A stretch of 30,915 nt of DNA from Clostridiales bacterium UBA1770 (GTDB lineage Bacteria > Bacillota > Clostridia > Oscillospirales > CAG-272), in assembly GCA_002315325.1 (NCBI GenBank), contig DCGU01000052.1, positions 1-30,915 on the forward strand. Direction: 5' to 3'. The notes below the pieces were generated by a model. That model was not told the DNA's origin, made no database searches, and worked only from the letters and a program-made list of their open reading frames with translations. The translations under genes and the position numbers were made by a program. Below are positions 21,834 to 30,551 of this stretch, in pieces (the first letter of the stretch is position 1; each line of letters begins with the position of its first letter).

Positions 21834-24275
21834 TCATTTTACAACAATATTATAAATTTTACCCTTAACGTAGATTTCCTTGACCACCGTCTTGCCTTCC
21901 ACGTTGGCGGCGACGGATTCGTCGGCGAACACTTGGTCGCGAACGTCGGCCTGCTCGGCATCCTTGGGCAGCATCAGGCGGGCACGGACCTTGCCGTTGA
22001 CCTGCACGACGACTTCAACTTCATCGTCGATGGTCTTTGCTTCGTCGTAAGTCGGCCAGGATTCGTAGGCGATGGTGTTGTCGTGACCCAGCATCTGCCA
22101 CATTTCCTCACCGATATGGGGCGCGATGGGGGAGATCATCTTGACGAAGCCCTCGGCGTATTCGCGGGGGCACTTGCCGGCCTTGTAGCAGGCGTTGACG
22201 AAAATCATCATCTGGGAAATGGCGGTGTTAAAGCCGAGCTGCTCGAAGTCGCTCGTCACCTTTTTCACGGTGCGGTGGTAAATCTTTTCCAGTTCGCTGC
22301 GCGCGGACTCGTCGATATTGGCGGGCTCGGTGAAGAAGTTCCAAACACGGGTCAAGAACTTGCGGGCACCCTCGACGCCGGACTGGCTCCAGGGCTTGGA
22401 GACTTCCAGCGGGCCCATGAACATTTCATACAGACGCAGCGTGTCGGCACCGTAATCGCGCACGATATCGCTGGGGTTGACGACGAATTCGGGGAAGCGC
22501 TTGCCCATCTTGATGCCGTTGGCACCCAGAATCATACCCTGGTGCACCAGCTTTTTGAAGGGCTCTTCGGTGGAAACCAGGCCCTTGTCGTACAGGTAGT
22601 GGTTCCAAATACGGGAATACATCAAATGGCCCACGGCGTGCTCCGGACCGCCGATATACAGGTCGACGGGCATCCAGTGCTTGGCCAATTCGGGGTCACA
22701 GAAGGTCTTATCGTTGTGCGGGTCGATATAGCGCAGGTAGTACCAGGAGGAACCGGCGGAACCGGGCATCGTGGACGTTTCACGCAGACCCTTGACGCCG
22801 TCCTTATCGTAGTGCTTCCACTCTTCGGCATTCTCCAGCGGTGCTTTGCCGCCGCGGCCCTTGTAGTCGTCCAATTCGGGCAGTACCAGCGGCAGTTCCT
22901 CGTCGGCCAGCACGTGAATCTTGCCGTCCTCACAGAAGACAACCGGTACGGGTTCGCCCCAGTAACGCTGACGGGCAAAAATCCATTCGCGGAAGTGGTA
23001 GTTGACGGTGCGCTTGGCCACGCCCATCTTTTCCAATTTCTGCGTGATGGCTTCCTTGGCTTCCTCGACGGTCAGCCCCGTGAATTCCTCGGAATTAATC
23101 AGGCGATAGCCTTTGCCCAGGTAGTCGCCCTTTTCAAAGGCGTGCTCGGATACGTCGACGTGCTTCAGTTTTTCGCCGTCGCCGTCGATGACCTGGATGA
23201 GGTCGATGCCGTGCACCTGTGCGTACTCAAAGTCACGCTGGTCGTGCGTCGGCACGGCCATAACGGCGCCGGTACCGTAACCGGCCAGTACGAAGTCGCC
23301 GATGAACATGCGGACTTCCTTGCCGTTGACGGGGTTGATACAGGTCACGCCCTTGAGCTCGCAGCCGGACTTGGTCTTGTTGAGTTCGGTACGGTCCATT
23401 TCACTCTTGGCGGCCGTGGCGTCGATGTAGGCCTGTACTTCCTCGCGGTTCTGTACGCGGGGCAGCAGGGATTTAACGACGTCGCCCTCGGGTGCCAGCA
23501 CCATAAAGGTGATACCGTAGATGGTTTCAATACAGGTGGTGAAGATGCTGAATTCACCGCCGCCGACGATTTGGAATTTCACTTCCACGCCGGTGGATTT
23601 GCCGATCCAGTTGCGCTGCATCTGCTTGGTGGATTCGGGCCAGTCGATTTTGTCCAGGCCCTCCAGCAGTTTTTCGGCAAAGGCGGGCTGGTCGATGACC
23701 CACTGCTTCATGTTCTTGCGGACGACGGGATAACCGCCGCGCTCGGACTTGCCGTCGATGATTTCGTCGTTGGACAGTACGGTGCCCAGTTCCTCACACC
23801 AGTTGACGGGCATATCCACGCACTTGGCGTAGCCGTCCAAATACAACTGTTTGAAAATCCACTGCGTCCATTTGTAGAAATCGGGATCGGCGGTGGAAAT
23901 CACGCGGGACCAGTCGTAGTCAAAGCCCAGTTCTTTGAGCTGGTTGGAGAAATAGTCAATGTTCTTCTGTGTGAAGGTGCCGGGATGGTTGCCGGTCTTG
24001 ACGGCGTACATTTCGGCGGGCAGACCGAAGGCATCGTAGCCCATCGGGTGCAGCACGTTGTAGCCCTGCATACGCTTCATACGCGCGGTGATATCCGTGG
24101 CGGTGTAGCCCTCCGGGTGACCGGCGTGCAGACCGACACCGGACGGGTAGGGGAACATATCCAATGCGTAGAATTTAGGCTTGGAGAAGTCCCATACGTC
24201 GGTTTTAAACGTTTCGTGGTCGGCCCAGTATTTTTGCCACTTGGGCTCGATGACTTTGTGATCGTAATTTGCCAT
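21834..24275 (-). CDS. leuS: Leucyl-tRNA synthetase
   Basis: Predicted 813-residue class I synthetase that charges tRNA-Leu. The HIGH-like motif is HAGH at residues 50-53 in YPSGVGLHAGHPEGYTAT. The CP1 editing domain is present with TTCIETIYGITFMVLAPE and YGTGAVMAVPTHDQRDFEYA, and the zinc/leucine-specific region with GSAGSSWYYLRYIDPHND. The KMSKS site reads KMGKR in NGIKMGKRFPEFVVNPSDIV, which departs from the textbook motif. The C-terminal anticodon-binding and end domains are complete (VVVQVNGKVRARLMLPKDAE). GGAGA lies eight bases before the ATG. Its own promoter is in the 184-base divergent region; the space is too short for an obvious T-box. Confidence 0.96.
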   Translation of the reverse strand: MANYDHKVIEPKWQKYWADHETFKTDVWDFSKPKFYALDMFPYPSGVGLHAGHPEGYTATDITARMKRMQGYNVLHPMGYDAFGLPAEMYAVKTGNHPGTFTQKNIDYFSNQLKELGFDYDWSRVISTADPDFYKWTQWIFKQLYLDGYAKCVDMPVNWCEELGTVLSNDEIIDGKSERGGYPVVRKNMKQWVIDQPAFAEKLLEGLDKIDWPESTKQMQRNWIGKSTGVEVKFQIVGGGEFSIFTTCIETIYGITFMVLAPEGDVVKSLLPRVQNREEVQAYIDATAAKSEMDRTELNKTKSGCELKGVTCINPVNGKEVRMFIGDFVLAGYGTGAVMAVPTHDQRDFEYAQVHGIDLIQVIDGDGEKLKHVDVSEHAFEKGDYLGKGYRLINSEEFTGLTVEEAKEAITQKLEKMGVAKRTVNYHFREWIFARQRYWGEPVPVVFCEDGKIHVLADEELPLVLPELDDYKGRGGKAPLENAEEWKHYDKDGVKGLRETSTMPGSAGSSWYYLRYIDPHNDKTFCDPELAKHWMPVDLYIGGPEHAVGHLMYSRIWNHYLYDKGLVSTEEPFKKLVHQGMILGANGIKMGKRFPEFVVNPSDIVRDYGADTLRLYEMFMGPLEVSKPWSQSGVEGARKFLTRVWNFFTEPANIDESARSELEKIYHRTVKKVTSDFEQLGFNTAISQMMIFVNACYKAGKCPREYAEGFVKMISPIAPHIGEEMWQMLGHDNTIAYESWPTYDEAKTIDDEVEVVVQVNGKVRARLMLPKDAEQADVRDQVFADESVAANVEGKTVVKEIYVKGKIYNIVVK

Positions 24276-24332
24276 AACGCGTCTCCTGTATAAAAAAGAT
24301 AAATTTATTTTCTAATTAAAAATAGATATATT

Positions 24333-24362
24333 ATTTTATCACAAATGCTGTTGTTGTGTCAA
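24333..24362 (-). promoter_or_regulatory. Promoter of leuS
   Basis: On the minus strand TTGACA (24357-24362) and TAAAAT (24333-24338) are separated by 18 bases, with a leader of about 50 bases before leuS. Confidence 0.7.
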
Positions 24363-24399
24363 TTATTCCCGCGTATTTCGATAAAGTGCCGCGTTCCCC

Positions 24400-24428
24400 T
24401 TGCTTTTCCCCGCGTTGCGTATTATAAT
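24400..24428 (+). promoter_or_regulatory. Promoter of the nitroreductase operon
   Basis: TTGCTT (24400-24405) and TATAAT (24423-24428) are separated by 17 bases, 31 bases before the ATG at 24460. It is divergent from the leuS promoter. Confidence 0.7.
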
Positions 24429-24459
24429 CTTTTCAAACGAAAAGCCGAGGTACCAATCT

Positions 24460-24996
24460 ATGGATTACAGTGAACTCATTAACGCGCGGCGTTCCTGCCG
24501 CGATTTTGCCCCGGGGAATGCCCCCACGGCCGAGGAACTGACGGCGATGATGCAACAGGCACGCATGGCACCGTCCTGGAAAAACTCCGAGACGGCGCAC
24601 TTTTATGCCGCCCTGTCGCCCGATGCCGTACAGGCCGTTCGGCACTATCTGCCCGATTACAATCAGAACAGCACGAAGAACGCCGGCGCCTACGTCGTGA
24701 CGGCGTTTGAAAAGGGTGTCTCCGGTTTTGCCGGCAACATGCCCTGTACAATCGAAAACGGCGACGAATGGGGGGCCTTTGACCTGGGCCTCATCGATGC
24801 CTATTTCGTATTGGCGGCCAAGGATTGCGGTTACGATACCTTAATTATGGGTCTGCACGACGCACAGGGTCTGCGGCAGTATTTCGGTATTCCCGACAGT
24901 CAGGAAATCATGGCCGTTATTGCCGTCGGCCGTGCCGCTGCTGCACCCGAACTGCGTCCCCGCAAGGACGTCCGTGAAATCGTAACGGTCAAATAA
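24460..24996 (+). CDS. Nitroreductase family flavoprotein
   Basis: Predicted 178-residue FMN-dependent oxidoreductase. The FMN-phosphate binding start is INARRSCRDFAPG, followed by MAPSWKNSETAHFY; the C-terminal GLHDAQGLRQYFGIPDSQEI and VIAVGRA complete the fold. It is a short member of the family. GAGG lies nine bases before the ATG at 24460. It is the first gene of a likely operon with the membrane protein at 25016 and the ceramidase-like gene at 25457. Substrate is unknown. Confidence 0.88.
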   Translation: MDYSELINARRSCRDFAPGNAPTAEELTAMMQQARMAPSWKNSETAHFYAALSPDAVQAVRHYLPDYNQNSTKNAGAYVVTAFEKGVSGFAGNMPCTIENGDEWGAFDLGLIDAYFVLAAKDCGYDTLIMGLHDAQGLRQYFGIPDSQEIMAVIAVGRAAAAPELRPRKDVREIVTVK

Positions 24997-25015
24997 AACG
25001 GAAAAAGACATCGTT

Positions 25016-25441
25016 ATGCATCGATATAAATTTGACCGCCTGCAGGCGGCCCTGCGGCGCGACCACCGCCGCATCGCACTGTTGACCGCGTTATATACGG
25101 TGACGGGACCGGCAGCGGCAGTACTTGTCATAAAAAACCTGTGGCGCATTTTGGCTGCCGTCGGACAAACCGATTTTGCCGACGTGTTTGCCGCCCTGCG
25201 GCACGCACCGCTCTGGGGTCCCATTCCCTTTGCCGTGCTGGTATCCCTGTTGTGCGCACTGGGCGTGTGTTGGCTGCGGGATGCGGGCAAAAAGAAAACG
25301 GCGGTTGCCGTCGGCATTTTGCTGTGGATGGTGTGGTTTTTGTCCTGTTTGCTGCTCGTGAACGTTAACGACGTCGCTTTCGGCCGCGTTTTGTTCTCCC
25401 TTTTGCAGGGACTGCAGAACGGTTTGGCCGATGCGCTTTGA
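25016..25441 (+). CDS. Three-helix membrane protein, unknown family
   Basis: Predicted 141-residue protein with three hydrophobic helices at about residues 20-40, 68-87 and 95-116 and a basic N-terminus (HRYKFDRLQAALRRDHRR). I do not recognise a family. The Shine-Dalgarno sequence is weak (GGAAAAAG). It starts 19 bases after the nitroreductase stop and ends 15 bases before the ceramidase-like GTG, so co-transcription is likely, and a role linked to the membrane-anchored hydrolase downstream is possible. Confidence 0.7.
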   Translation: MHRYKFDRLQAALRRDHRRIALLTALYTVTGPAAAVLVIKNLWRILAAVGQTDFADVFAALRHAPLWGPIPFAVLVSLLCALGVCWLRDAGKKKTAVAVGILLWMVWFLSCLLLVNVNDVAFGRVLFSLLQGLQNGLADAL

Positions 25442-25456
25442 CGGAGGTGACGCACC

Positions 25457-26929
25457 GTGAAAAACAGAAGAACCGTCGGGACGCGGGAGCACCGCGGCCT
25501 GACACCCATAAAAGCGTTGTGCCTTTTGCTGACAGTGCTGGCGGTTACGTCGGTATTGTCGTTTATCAGCCCGTTTATTACGGAGAAAAAGACAACGTAC
25601 CTGCATGAATCGGGCGACGTTTGGTACGCCGGATTTGCTTCGGTTCCACTGACCTATCCTGCGGATGAAACGTTGTATTTGGCAGGGTATCACACCGGTT
25701 GGGAAGCAGAAGGGATTCTTGACGAGCAGCGCGTATCCGCCCTGTGGCTGGATACCGGTGACCGCGGCATCCTGCTTTTGAGCGTTGACTGTATTGGCCT
25801 GTTGTCCGGCACCGTTGCCGAAATCCGTAAAGCCCTGGCACCCTTCTGCGGTATTACCGGCTGCGCGAGCGTGCAGGTCTTTTCCACCCATACCCACGCC
25901 GGTGTCGATACCATGGGTATGTGGGGGCCTATCGCCGTCGACGGTAAAAACGACACGTTTATGGATGGTCTGATTTTGGCGTGTAAGCAGGCGGCACAGG
26001 CCGCCTATAATGACCGCAGCGCCGGCAAATTATATGCGTCAAGTATAACGGTTAACGACGTGCAGGAGGATTCCCGCTACCCGTACGTGTACGATAACCA
26101 AATTCACCAAGTACGATTCGTCCCGAACGATGCCGCGCAAAACGGCATTCGCCTGGTTAATTTTGCGGCGCACGCCGAATCGCTGCGCGGCGATAATCGG
26201 CAAATCAGCCGTGACTATCCCGGAGTGATGTGCGACCTTGTGTCGGCTGCCACGGGGGATGACGTGCTGTTTATCCAGGGTGCCGTCGGCGGGCTGATTA
26301 AAACGCCCGAATATGCTGATTGTTTTGACGAAACCGGCAATTTTGACGCCGTCAAAAACCGCGACGAAACAGGCAGTCGTCTGTCTGCCGCGGTGCTTTC
26401 CGTTACGGCAGAAAAAGAGCTGGCCCCTGATTTTGCCCTGTCAAGTACGACAGCGGTCGTGCCGATGGACAATACCCTGTATATGTATTATAAATTCCTG
26501 GGTATTTTTGATGCAAACGTGTGCCGCTGCAAGAGCGATACCGGCTACGGCGTTGTGACCGAGGTCGGTGCCCTGCGGTTGGACAGCGTCACGTTGGCGC
26601 TGCTGCCGGGTGAACCCTTCCCGGAACTGGTCAGCGGCGACGCGCTGACGGACGACGGACTTTTGTCCCTGCGGCAGATTGCCGTTGCGTACGGTGCGGA
26701 TCACCTGTGGGCATGCGGGCTGTGTAACGATTCCCTGGGCTATTTCGTCACGACGTCCACCTTCGTTTTGGACGACAAATTGCCCTATATCAAACGCGCC
26801 GATACCGATGAGGAAGATAAGAACCTGTATCACCATCATTACGAGGAGACCAATTCCGTCGGTGACGACGCCGCAAGCGTTTTGGCGCAGGCGTTTGAAA
26901 AAGTGATGGAAAGAATGGCCAAAAATTAA
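25457..26929 (+). CDS. Membrane-anchored neutral/alkaline ceramidase-like hydrolase
   Basis: Predicted 490-residue protein with an N-terminal anchor (residues about 18-40) and a domain resembling the N-terminal part of neutral ceramidases. The zinc-ligand-like motif STHTHAG at residues 143-149 and the preceding VDCIGLL segment match that family, as does YHTGWEAEG near the start. Neutral ceramidases hydrolyse N-acyl-sphingosines; bacterial homologues without the C-terminal domain, such as this one, often have unknown substrates. The GTG start is eight bases after GGAGGTGA. It ends in a strong terminator. Extracellular location is inferred from the anchor. Confidence 0.8.
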   Translation: MKNRRTVGTREHRGLTPIKALCLLLTVLAVTSVLSFISPFITEKKTTYLHESGDVWYAGFASVPLTYPADETLYLAGYHTGWEAEGILDEQRVSALWLDTGDRGILLLSVDCIGLLSGTVAEIRKALAPFCGITGCASVQVFSTHTHAGVDTMGMWGPIAVDGKNDTFMDGLILACKQAAQAAYNDRSAGKLYASSITVNDVQEDSRYPYVYDNQIHQVRFVPNDAAQNGIRLVNFAAHAESLRGDNRQISRDYPGVMCDLVSAATGDDVLFIQGAVGGLIKTPEYADCFDETGNFDAVKNRDETGSRLSAAVLSVTAEKELAPDFALSSTTAVVPMDNTLYMYYKFLGIFDANVCRCKSDTGYGVVTEVGALRLDSVTLALLPGEPFPELVSGDALTDDGLLSLRQIAVAYGADHLWACGLCNDSLGYFVTTSTFVLDDKLPYIKRADTDEEDKNLYHHHYEETNSVGDDAASVLAQAFEKVMERMAKN

Positions 26930-26944
26930 AAAGCGAAACAAACA

Positions 26945-26983
26945 AATCCCCGCCGCTTCAGAACGAAGCGGCGGGGATTTTTC
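26945..26983 (+). terminator. Rho-independent terminator of the nitroreductase operon
   Basis: AAATCCCCGCCGCTT and AAGCGGCGGGGATTT form a stem of about 14-15 bp with a seven-base loop, followed by a T tract. Confidence 0.92.
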
Positions 26984-26993
26984 GGCGGGATTT

Positions 26994-27063
26994 CGGCGGG
27001 GGATAAACCCCCGTCATACGATGGTCGGCGCCTTTTTCGGCGGGAGCTAAACCCCCGCCCTAC
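26994..27063. repeat. Two direct GGCGGG hairpin repeats
   Basis: Two units in the same orientation, 26994-27019 (CGGCGGGGGATAAACCCCCG ...) and 27038-27063 (CGGCGGGAGCTAAACCCCCG ...), related to 3497-3522, 6237-6262 and 6315-6340. They lie between two convergent genes; each can fold on itself. Confidence 0.8.
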
Positions 27064-27069
27064 AAAAAC

Positions 27070-27879
27070 TTATAGATTTTTGTCCAACTTGGGCATATAC
27101 CAAGGCGTATTAATGAGTCCCACCTGCGTGAAATCCTCCAAATTGTGGCGGATAATCCAGTCGATGTAGGTCGCGTACATCTGTGCCGTCAGCAGGTAGC
27201 CGGCGGCGTTGAGATGGCCCAAGAGGGAATACTTGGCAAAGAATTCCTTGTTGTATACGGGACCGTATTGGTACATATCCAGCACGTAGGTGTTGGGGAA
27301 TAAGTCTGCCAACTCGTACATAGCTCGTGCCTGCTCACGCGCGCACGTATCACCCCATTCACCCCAGGAACCACCGTGGTTGGGCATGGTCACCAAGAAG
27401 AATTTGGCGTGCGGTGCGATGGACTTGTAGCGCAGGATAATGCGGCCGATGCTGCCGCACAGCGTGTTGGCGCTCTCCTCCGGTTTTTCGAGATTGACGT
27501 CCTCTTTGACCCCGGCCTGTCCTTTGCAGTTGACGATGTCGTTGACACCAAGGGCGATGATGTAGGCTTGGGCTGCCTTTTCGGGGTCCCAGAAGCCCTT
27601 GAGGTTGGCATAGGAGTTGAGGTACTCATTGGCGGTCATACCGCCGCGGGAGAAATTGTAGACCTTGGCACCGCAGGCACGGCCGATGAACTGGCCCCAG
27701 GAGTACTCGAACATATCATGGTAGGACCTTTTGCCGTTTTCATCCTCGGCTTCAAACTCACCGGAGGACAGGGAATCGCCCACGCAGGCGATGGTGCGGA
27801 AGATGGCAGTCATACCGCCGTTTGCGACGGGAAACCGGTCCAGTGGTCTTTCATTTACGTCAATATTTAAATCCAACAT
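27070..27879 (-). CDS. SGNH/GDSL hydrolase 1
   Basis: Predicted 269-residue cytoplasmic-looking esterase-type protein. Block I is VGDSLSSG with the nucleophile at S36, block II glycine is in NFSRGGMTAN, and block III is ALGVNDIVN. The expected DxxH of block V reads S-L-L-G-H222, so the aspartate is not in the usual place. GAGG lies nine bases before the ATG. It follows another SGNH gene (28022-29086) on the same strand, with 142 bases carrying two hairpin repeats between. Substrate (acyl or acetyl ester) cannot be told. Confidence 0.85.
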   Translation of the reverse strand: MLDLNIDVNERPLDRFPVANGGMTAIFRTIACVGDSLSSGEFEAEDENGKRSYHDMFEYSWGQFIGRACGAKVYNFSRGGMTANEYLNSYANLKGFWDPEKAAQAYIIALGVNDIVNCKGQAGVKEDVNLEKPEESANTLCGSIGRIILRYKSIAPHAKFFLVTMPNHGGSWGEWGDTCAREQARAMYELADLFPNTYVLDMYQYGPVYNKEFFAKYSLLGHLNAAGYLLTAQMYATYIDWIIRHNLEDFTQVGLINTPWYMPKLDKNL

Positions 27880-27919
27880 AACGTATTACCTCACAATTAC
27901 TATATCTTGTCAAAAAAGT

Positions 27920-28005
27920 TTTCTTGCAGCTTCTTTTCCAAAAGAAGCGCGCTCCCTCGTGTCTCGGTTTCTTGCAGCTTCTTTTTTAAAAGAAGCGCGT
28001 TCTCC
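27920..28005. repeat. Direct repeat of a CTTCTTTT/AAAAGAAG hairpin unit
   Basis: TTTCTTGCAGCTTCTTTT, then a two-base loop and AAAAGAAGCGCG, occurs at 27920-27955 and again at 27968-28005. The loop is CC in the first and TT in the second. It lies between the two minus-strand SGNH genes. Confidence 0.85.
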
Positions 28006-28021
28006 CCCGTCTCCTCGTCCT

Positions 28022-29086
28022 TTATCTCAAATGCAGGGCGCGGGCCAGAATCGGCGTCAGGGTCTTGGCCATAAAGTAGAAGCCCAGGTCGGTGGGATGG
28101 CAGCCGTCGACGGATGCGTCGCAGCGGGGGGCATCGCCGTAGAAGGTGCCGCCGTCGATGACGAAGACGTTTTTGTCGCCCTCTTTCACAGCGCGGCGGT
28201 AGGTGTCCATAATAACGCCGAGACGGGCAACGGAGTCACCGCTGTAGGCGTTATCGGGACGTGACATCATGATAATCGGTACGTCGGGATGAGCGTCGCG
28301 CACGGTTTTATAGAACGGATAATGTGTTTTTTCCAGGTGTTCGACGTTCGGGGCATTGTGGTCGTAGTCCAGGACAAAGGCCGACATATCCAGCGAGGCG
28401 ATGTAGTCCGCCATGATTTGTTCACCCTTGCCCGAACCGGAGAAGCCCAGGTTGATATAGTTGCAGTCCAGCGCACGGGAGACAAGACTGATATAGTCGG
28501 AGCTCGGCTTGGACGCGCATCCCCCCTGGGTAATGGAGGAACCGTAATAGACGACGGGTTTTGCAATGGTATATTCGGGGGACAGTTCAATCGTACTGCC
28601 TTCGGACAAACCGATATAGAAGCGGGAAACGTCGTTGTACAGCGGCATATAAATGACGCAGTCACGTTTGCGGCGGTCACCCAAATAATAGACGCCCTCA
28701 AATTCCTTTTCGTTGGGCATATACGTGCCGGAATAGTGCTGTTCGCCGCCCTCGTAGACGTACAGAGCAAAGCCGCTGGTGCCCGTTGGCGCCATATGCA
28801 CAAAAGTGCGCCTTTCAGGCAGGATGGCGTGCAGAGCAACGTAGGGGGAATCGGTGGTAAAGCGAACGCGTCCGCCGGCAGTGCAGGTGGCCAGGAAAGC
28901 GACGCCGTCATTGGTGTTGTCGGCAATGGCCTTGGGGCAGCGGCGGTAGACGTCGCCCTCGTCCGGGTTGGGAGCGGTTACGCCGTACAGACGGAAGGGC
29001 TCTTTGCAGGGGTCGTGCCATTGCACGTCTTTCAGATCCAGTTTGGTTTCAATTCTAAAATTGGAGTCGATATCGGAAATTTGCAT
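28022..29086 (-). CDS. SGNH hydrolase 2 with N-terminal beta domain
   Basis: Predicted 354-residue protein. Residues about 20-175 look like the SGNH N-terminal beta-sandwich domain found in carbohydrate esterase-like proteins (RLYGVTAPN, RVRFTTDSPYVAL, STIELSPEYTIAKP). The catalytic domain begins with YYGSSITQG (S in GSSITQG, residues 182-188), continues with NLGFSGSGKGE, and ends with D327-G-C-H330-P, the DxxH dyad. All catalytic residues are present. GGGAGG lies five bases before the ATG. No signal peptide is seen. The architecture suggests a glycan or glycolipid esterase acting inside the cell; this is inference. Confidence 0.88.
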   Translation of the reverse strand: MQISDIDSNFRIETKLDLKDVQWHDPCKEPFRLYGVTAPNPDEGDVYRRCPKAIADNTNDGVAFLATCTAGGRVRFTTDSPYVALHAILPERRTFVHMAPTGTSGFALYVYEGGEQHYSGTYMPNEKEFEGVYYLGDRRKRDCVIYMPLYNDVSRFYIGLSEGSTIELSPEYTIAKPVVYYGSSITQGGCASKPSSDYISLVSRALDCNYINLGFSGSGKGEQIMADYIASLDMSAFVLDYDHNAPNVEHLEKTHYPFYKTVRDAHPDVPIIMMSRPDNAYSGDSVARLGVIMDTYRRAVKEGDKNVFVIDGGTFYGDAPRCDASVDGCHPTDLGFYFMAKTLTPILARALHLR

Positions 29087-29156
29087 AATAACCTCCCAAG
29101 AAAAATTCAGTCAAGTTATTGTATCACAATTTGGTATAAATGAAAAGAGAAAAGTG

Positions 29157-29185
29157 TTGACATTAAGGGCCGCCGCTATTATGAT
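29157..29185 (+). promoter_or_regulatory. Promoter of SGNH hydrolase 3
   Basis: TTGACA (29157-29162) and TATGAT (29180-29185) are separated by 17 bases, about 58 bases before the ATG. A GCCGC/GCGGC hairpin (29201-29219) lies in the leader. Confidence 0.7.
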
Positions 29186-29242
29186 AATGATAATAAAAAA
29201 GCCGCTCCCCAAATGCGGCAAAAAAGAAAGAGTGAAAACGTT

Positions 29243-30400
29243 ATGGCAAATATGAAACCGTTATCCGCAGCACGGTGGGCAGAACTGACGCAGTCGGTGT
29301 TCGAAGGCGACACCGTTTATAATGAAGCAATCATGTTTTTGGAAGCCGGCGAAAAGCGCCCGCTTTTGTATCAAATCGACCGTGTCCTGTCGGTAAAATC
29401 CTCCGACGGCCAAACGACGTACACCGAGGGCGTTGACTACGCCGTGGAGGACGGACAGATTGTCTGCCTGCCGGGCGGGTCGATTCCCGTGATTACGGCA
29501 GAGGTGTTCTACGGTGCCGACGATCAATCCTTTCTGAAGTGTAAATATAACGGCGAGGAACGCTATACCTATTGGGGCGAGGGCGACACCATGCTCAAAT
29601 GGCAAATTGCCGTCACCTATACGCACAGCGATACGTGGACGGGCTTTTTGCAGCCCGGCGGCGCCCAATACTACGAAAAGTTTTTGAAAAAGCTGGAAGC
29701 CGGGCAGGACGTCACGATTCTGTTCCACGGCGACAGCATTACGTATGGCTGGAGTGCCACGAGTTTGACCGACCGGGGAACAGAGTATCTGCCCACGTAT
29801 CCCATTTTGTTTACCGAAAAATTGGCGCGCACCTACGGGTACGGCATTCGGTATATCAAGGGTGAACCCGAAAATACGCCGCCCGTCCCCGCCGATGAGG
29901 CAGGTACGCGCGGCACGATAACCTATATCAACACGGCAGTCGGCGGCTGGAACTCGAAGCACGGTGTGGACGAATACGACACGTATATCAGACCCTACGT
30001 CGACAAATACGGCTGCGACCTGTTCGTATACGGATACGGCATGAATGACGGCGGCCGCGATATCGATACCATTTGCGATAACCAGCGCATTACGGTGATG
30101 CGCGTGGTACAGCAGGCCCCCGACGTATCCGTCGTGCTGCTGGCAACTATGGTGCCCAACCCCGAGGCCATCAACGGCTGGTACGGCAACCAGGAACTGC
30201 AGGAGGCGGCGTATCTCTGTGCCGCCGCACACTTCCGTGCAGCGGGCATCCCCTGTAACGTCTGCCGCATGCGCTCCACCAGCCTGGCCATCCTAAAACG
30301 CAAACTGTTCCGCGACACCACGGGCAACAACATCAACCACCCGAACGATTTTTACGTCAGAATTTACGCCGATACGCTGTGGCGCAGTGTCGCACAGTGA
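29243..30400 (+). CDS. SGNH/GDSL hydrolase 3 with N-terminal extension
   Basis: Predicted 385-residue protein. Residues 1-145 form an extra domain with many aromatic beta-type stretches (EVFYGADDQSFLKCKYNGEE), which I do not recognise with certainty. The catalytic domain starts with ILFHGDSITYGWSAT (GDS at 163-165), block III is GYGMNDGG, and the C-terminal INHPND supplies the histidine, with N rather than D three residues before it. The ATG at 29243 follows a weak AAGAAAGAG. It is divergent from SGNH 2 and has its own promoter. It is a third, clearly different SGNH type within 3.4 kb. Confidence 0.85.
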   Translation: MANMKPLSAARWAELTQSVFEGDTVYNEAIMFLEAGEKRPLLYQIDRVLSVKSSDGQTTYTEGVDYAVEDGQIVCLPGGSIPVITAEVFYGADDQSFLKCKYNGEERYTYWGEGDTMLKWQIAVTYTHSDTWTGFLQPGGAQYYEKFLKKLEAGQDVTILFHGDSITYGWSATSLTDRGTEYLPTYPILFTEKLARTYGYGIRYIKGEPENTPPVPADEAGTRGTITYINTAVGGWNSKHGVDEYDTYIRPYVDKYGCDLFVYGYGMNDGGRDIDTICDNQRITVMRVVQQAPDVSVVLLATMVPNPEAINGWYGNQELQEAAYLCAAAHFRAAGIPCNVCRMRSTSLAILKRKLFRDTTGNNINHPNDFYVRIYADTLWRSVAQ

Positions 30401-30445
30401 CACTGCGCGGCAAGTGAAGCGTTTGCCGTGCAAACGTGAAGCGTG
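30382..30445. repeat. Two hairpins after SGNH hydrolase 3
   Basis: GCGCAGTGTC (30382-30391) pairs perfectly with GACACTGCGC (30399-30408) and includes the stop codon. CGTTTGC/CGT/GCAAACG follows at about 30420-30436. Neither has a T tract. The stretch 30446-30551 holds nothing I can recognise. Confidence 0.6.
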
Positions 30446-30551
30446 CTCTGCCACATGGAGAAGTGACATCAGGCGATAAGCCTCATCCTTTCTTATGACG
30501 AGTGAAAGGATTATTTCAAAATGTCATTGCAACTATGGCAGAAACGATTGG

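Noticed and set aside
21777..24293. Open frame of 838 codons opposite leuS
   Set aside because: Antisense shadow of LeuRS with repetitive composition rich in H, G, V and D and no start signals.
24276..24356. T-box leader for leuS
   Set aside because: The space from the predicted transcription start to the ATG is only about 50 bases and no T-box sequence or terminator hairpin is visible.
28289..29143. Open frame of 284 codons opposite SGNH hydrolase 2
   Set aside because: Antisense to a gene with complete catalytic motifs; no supporting signals.
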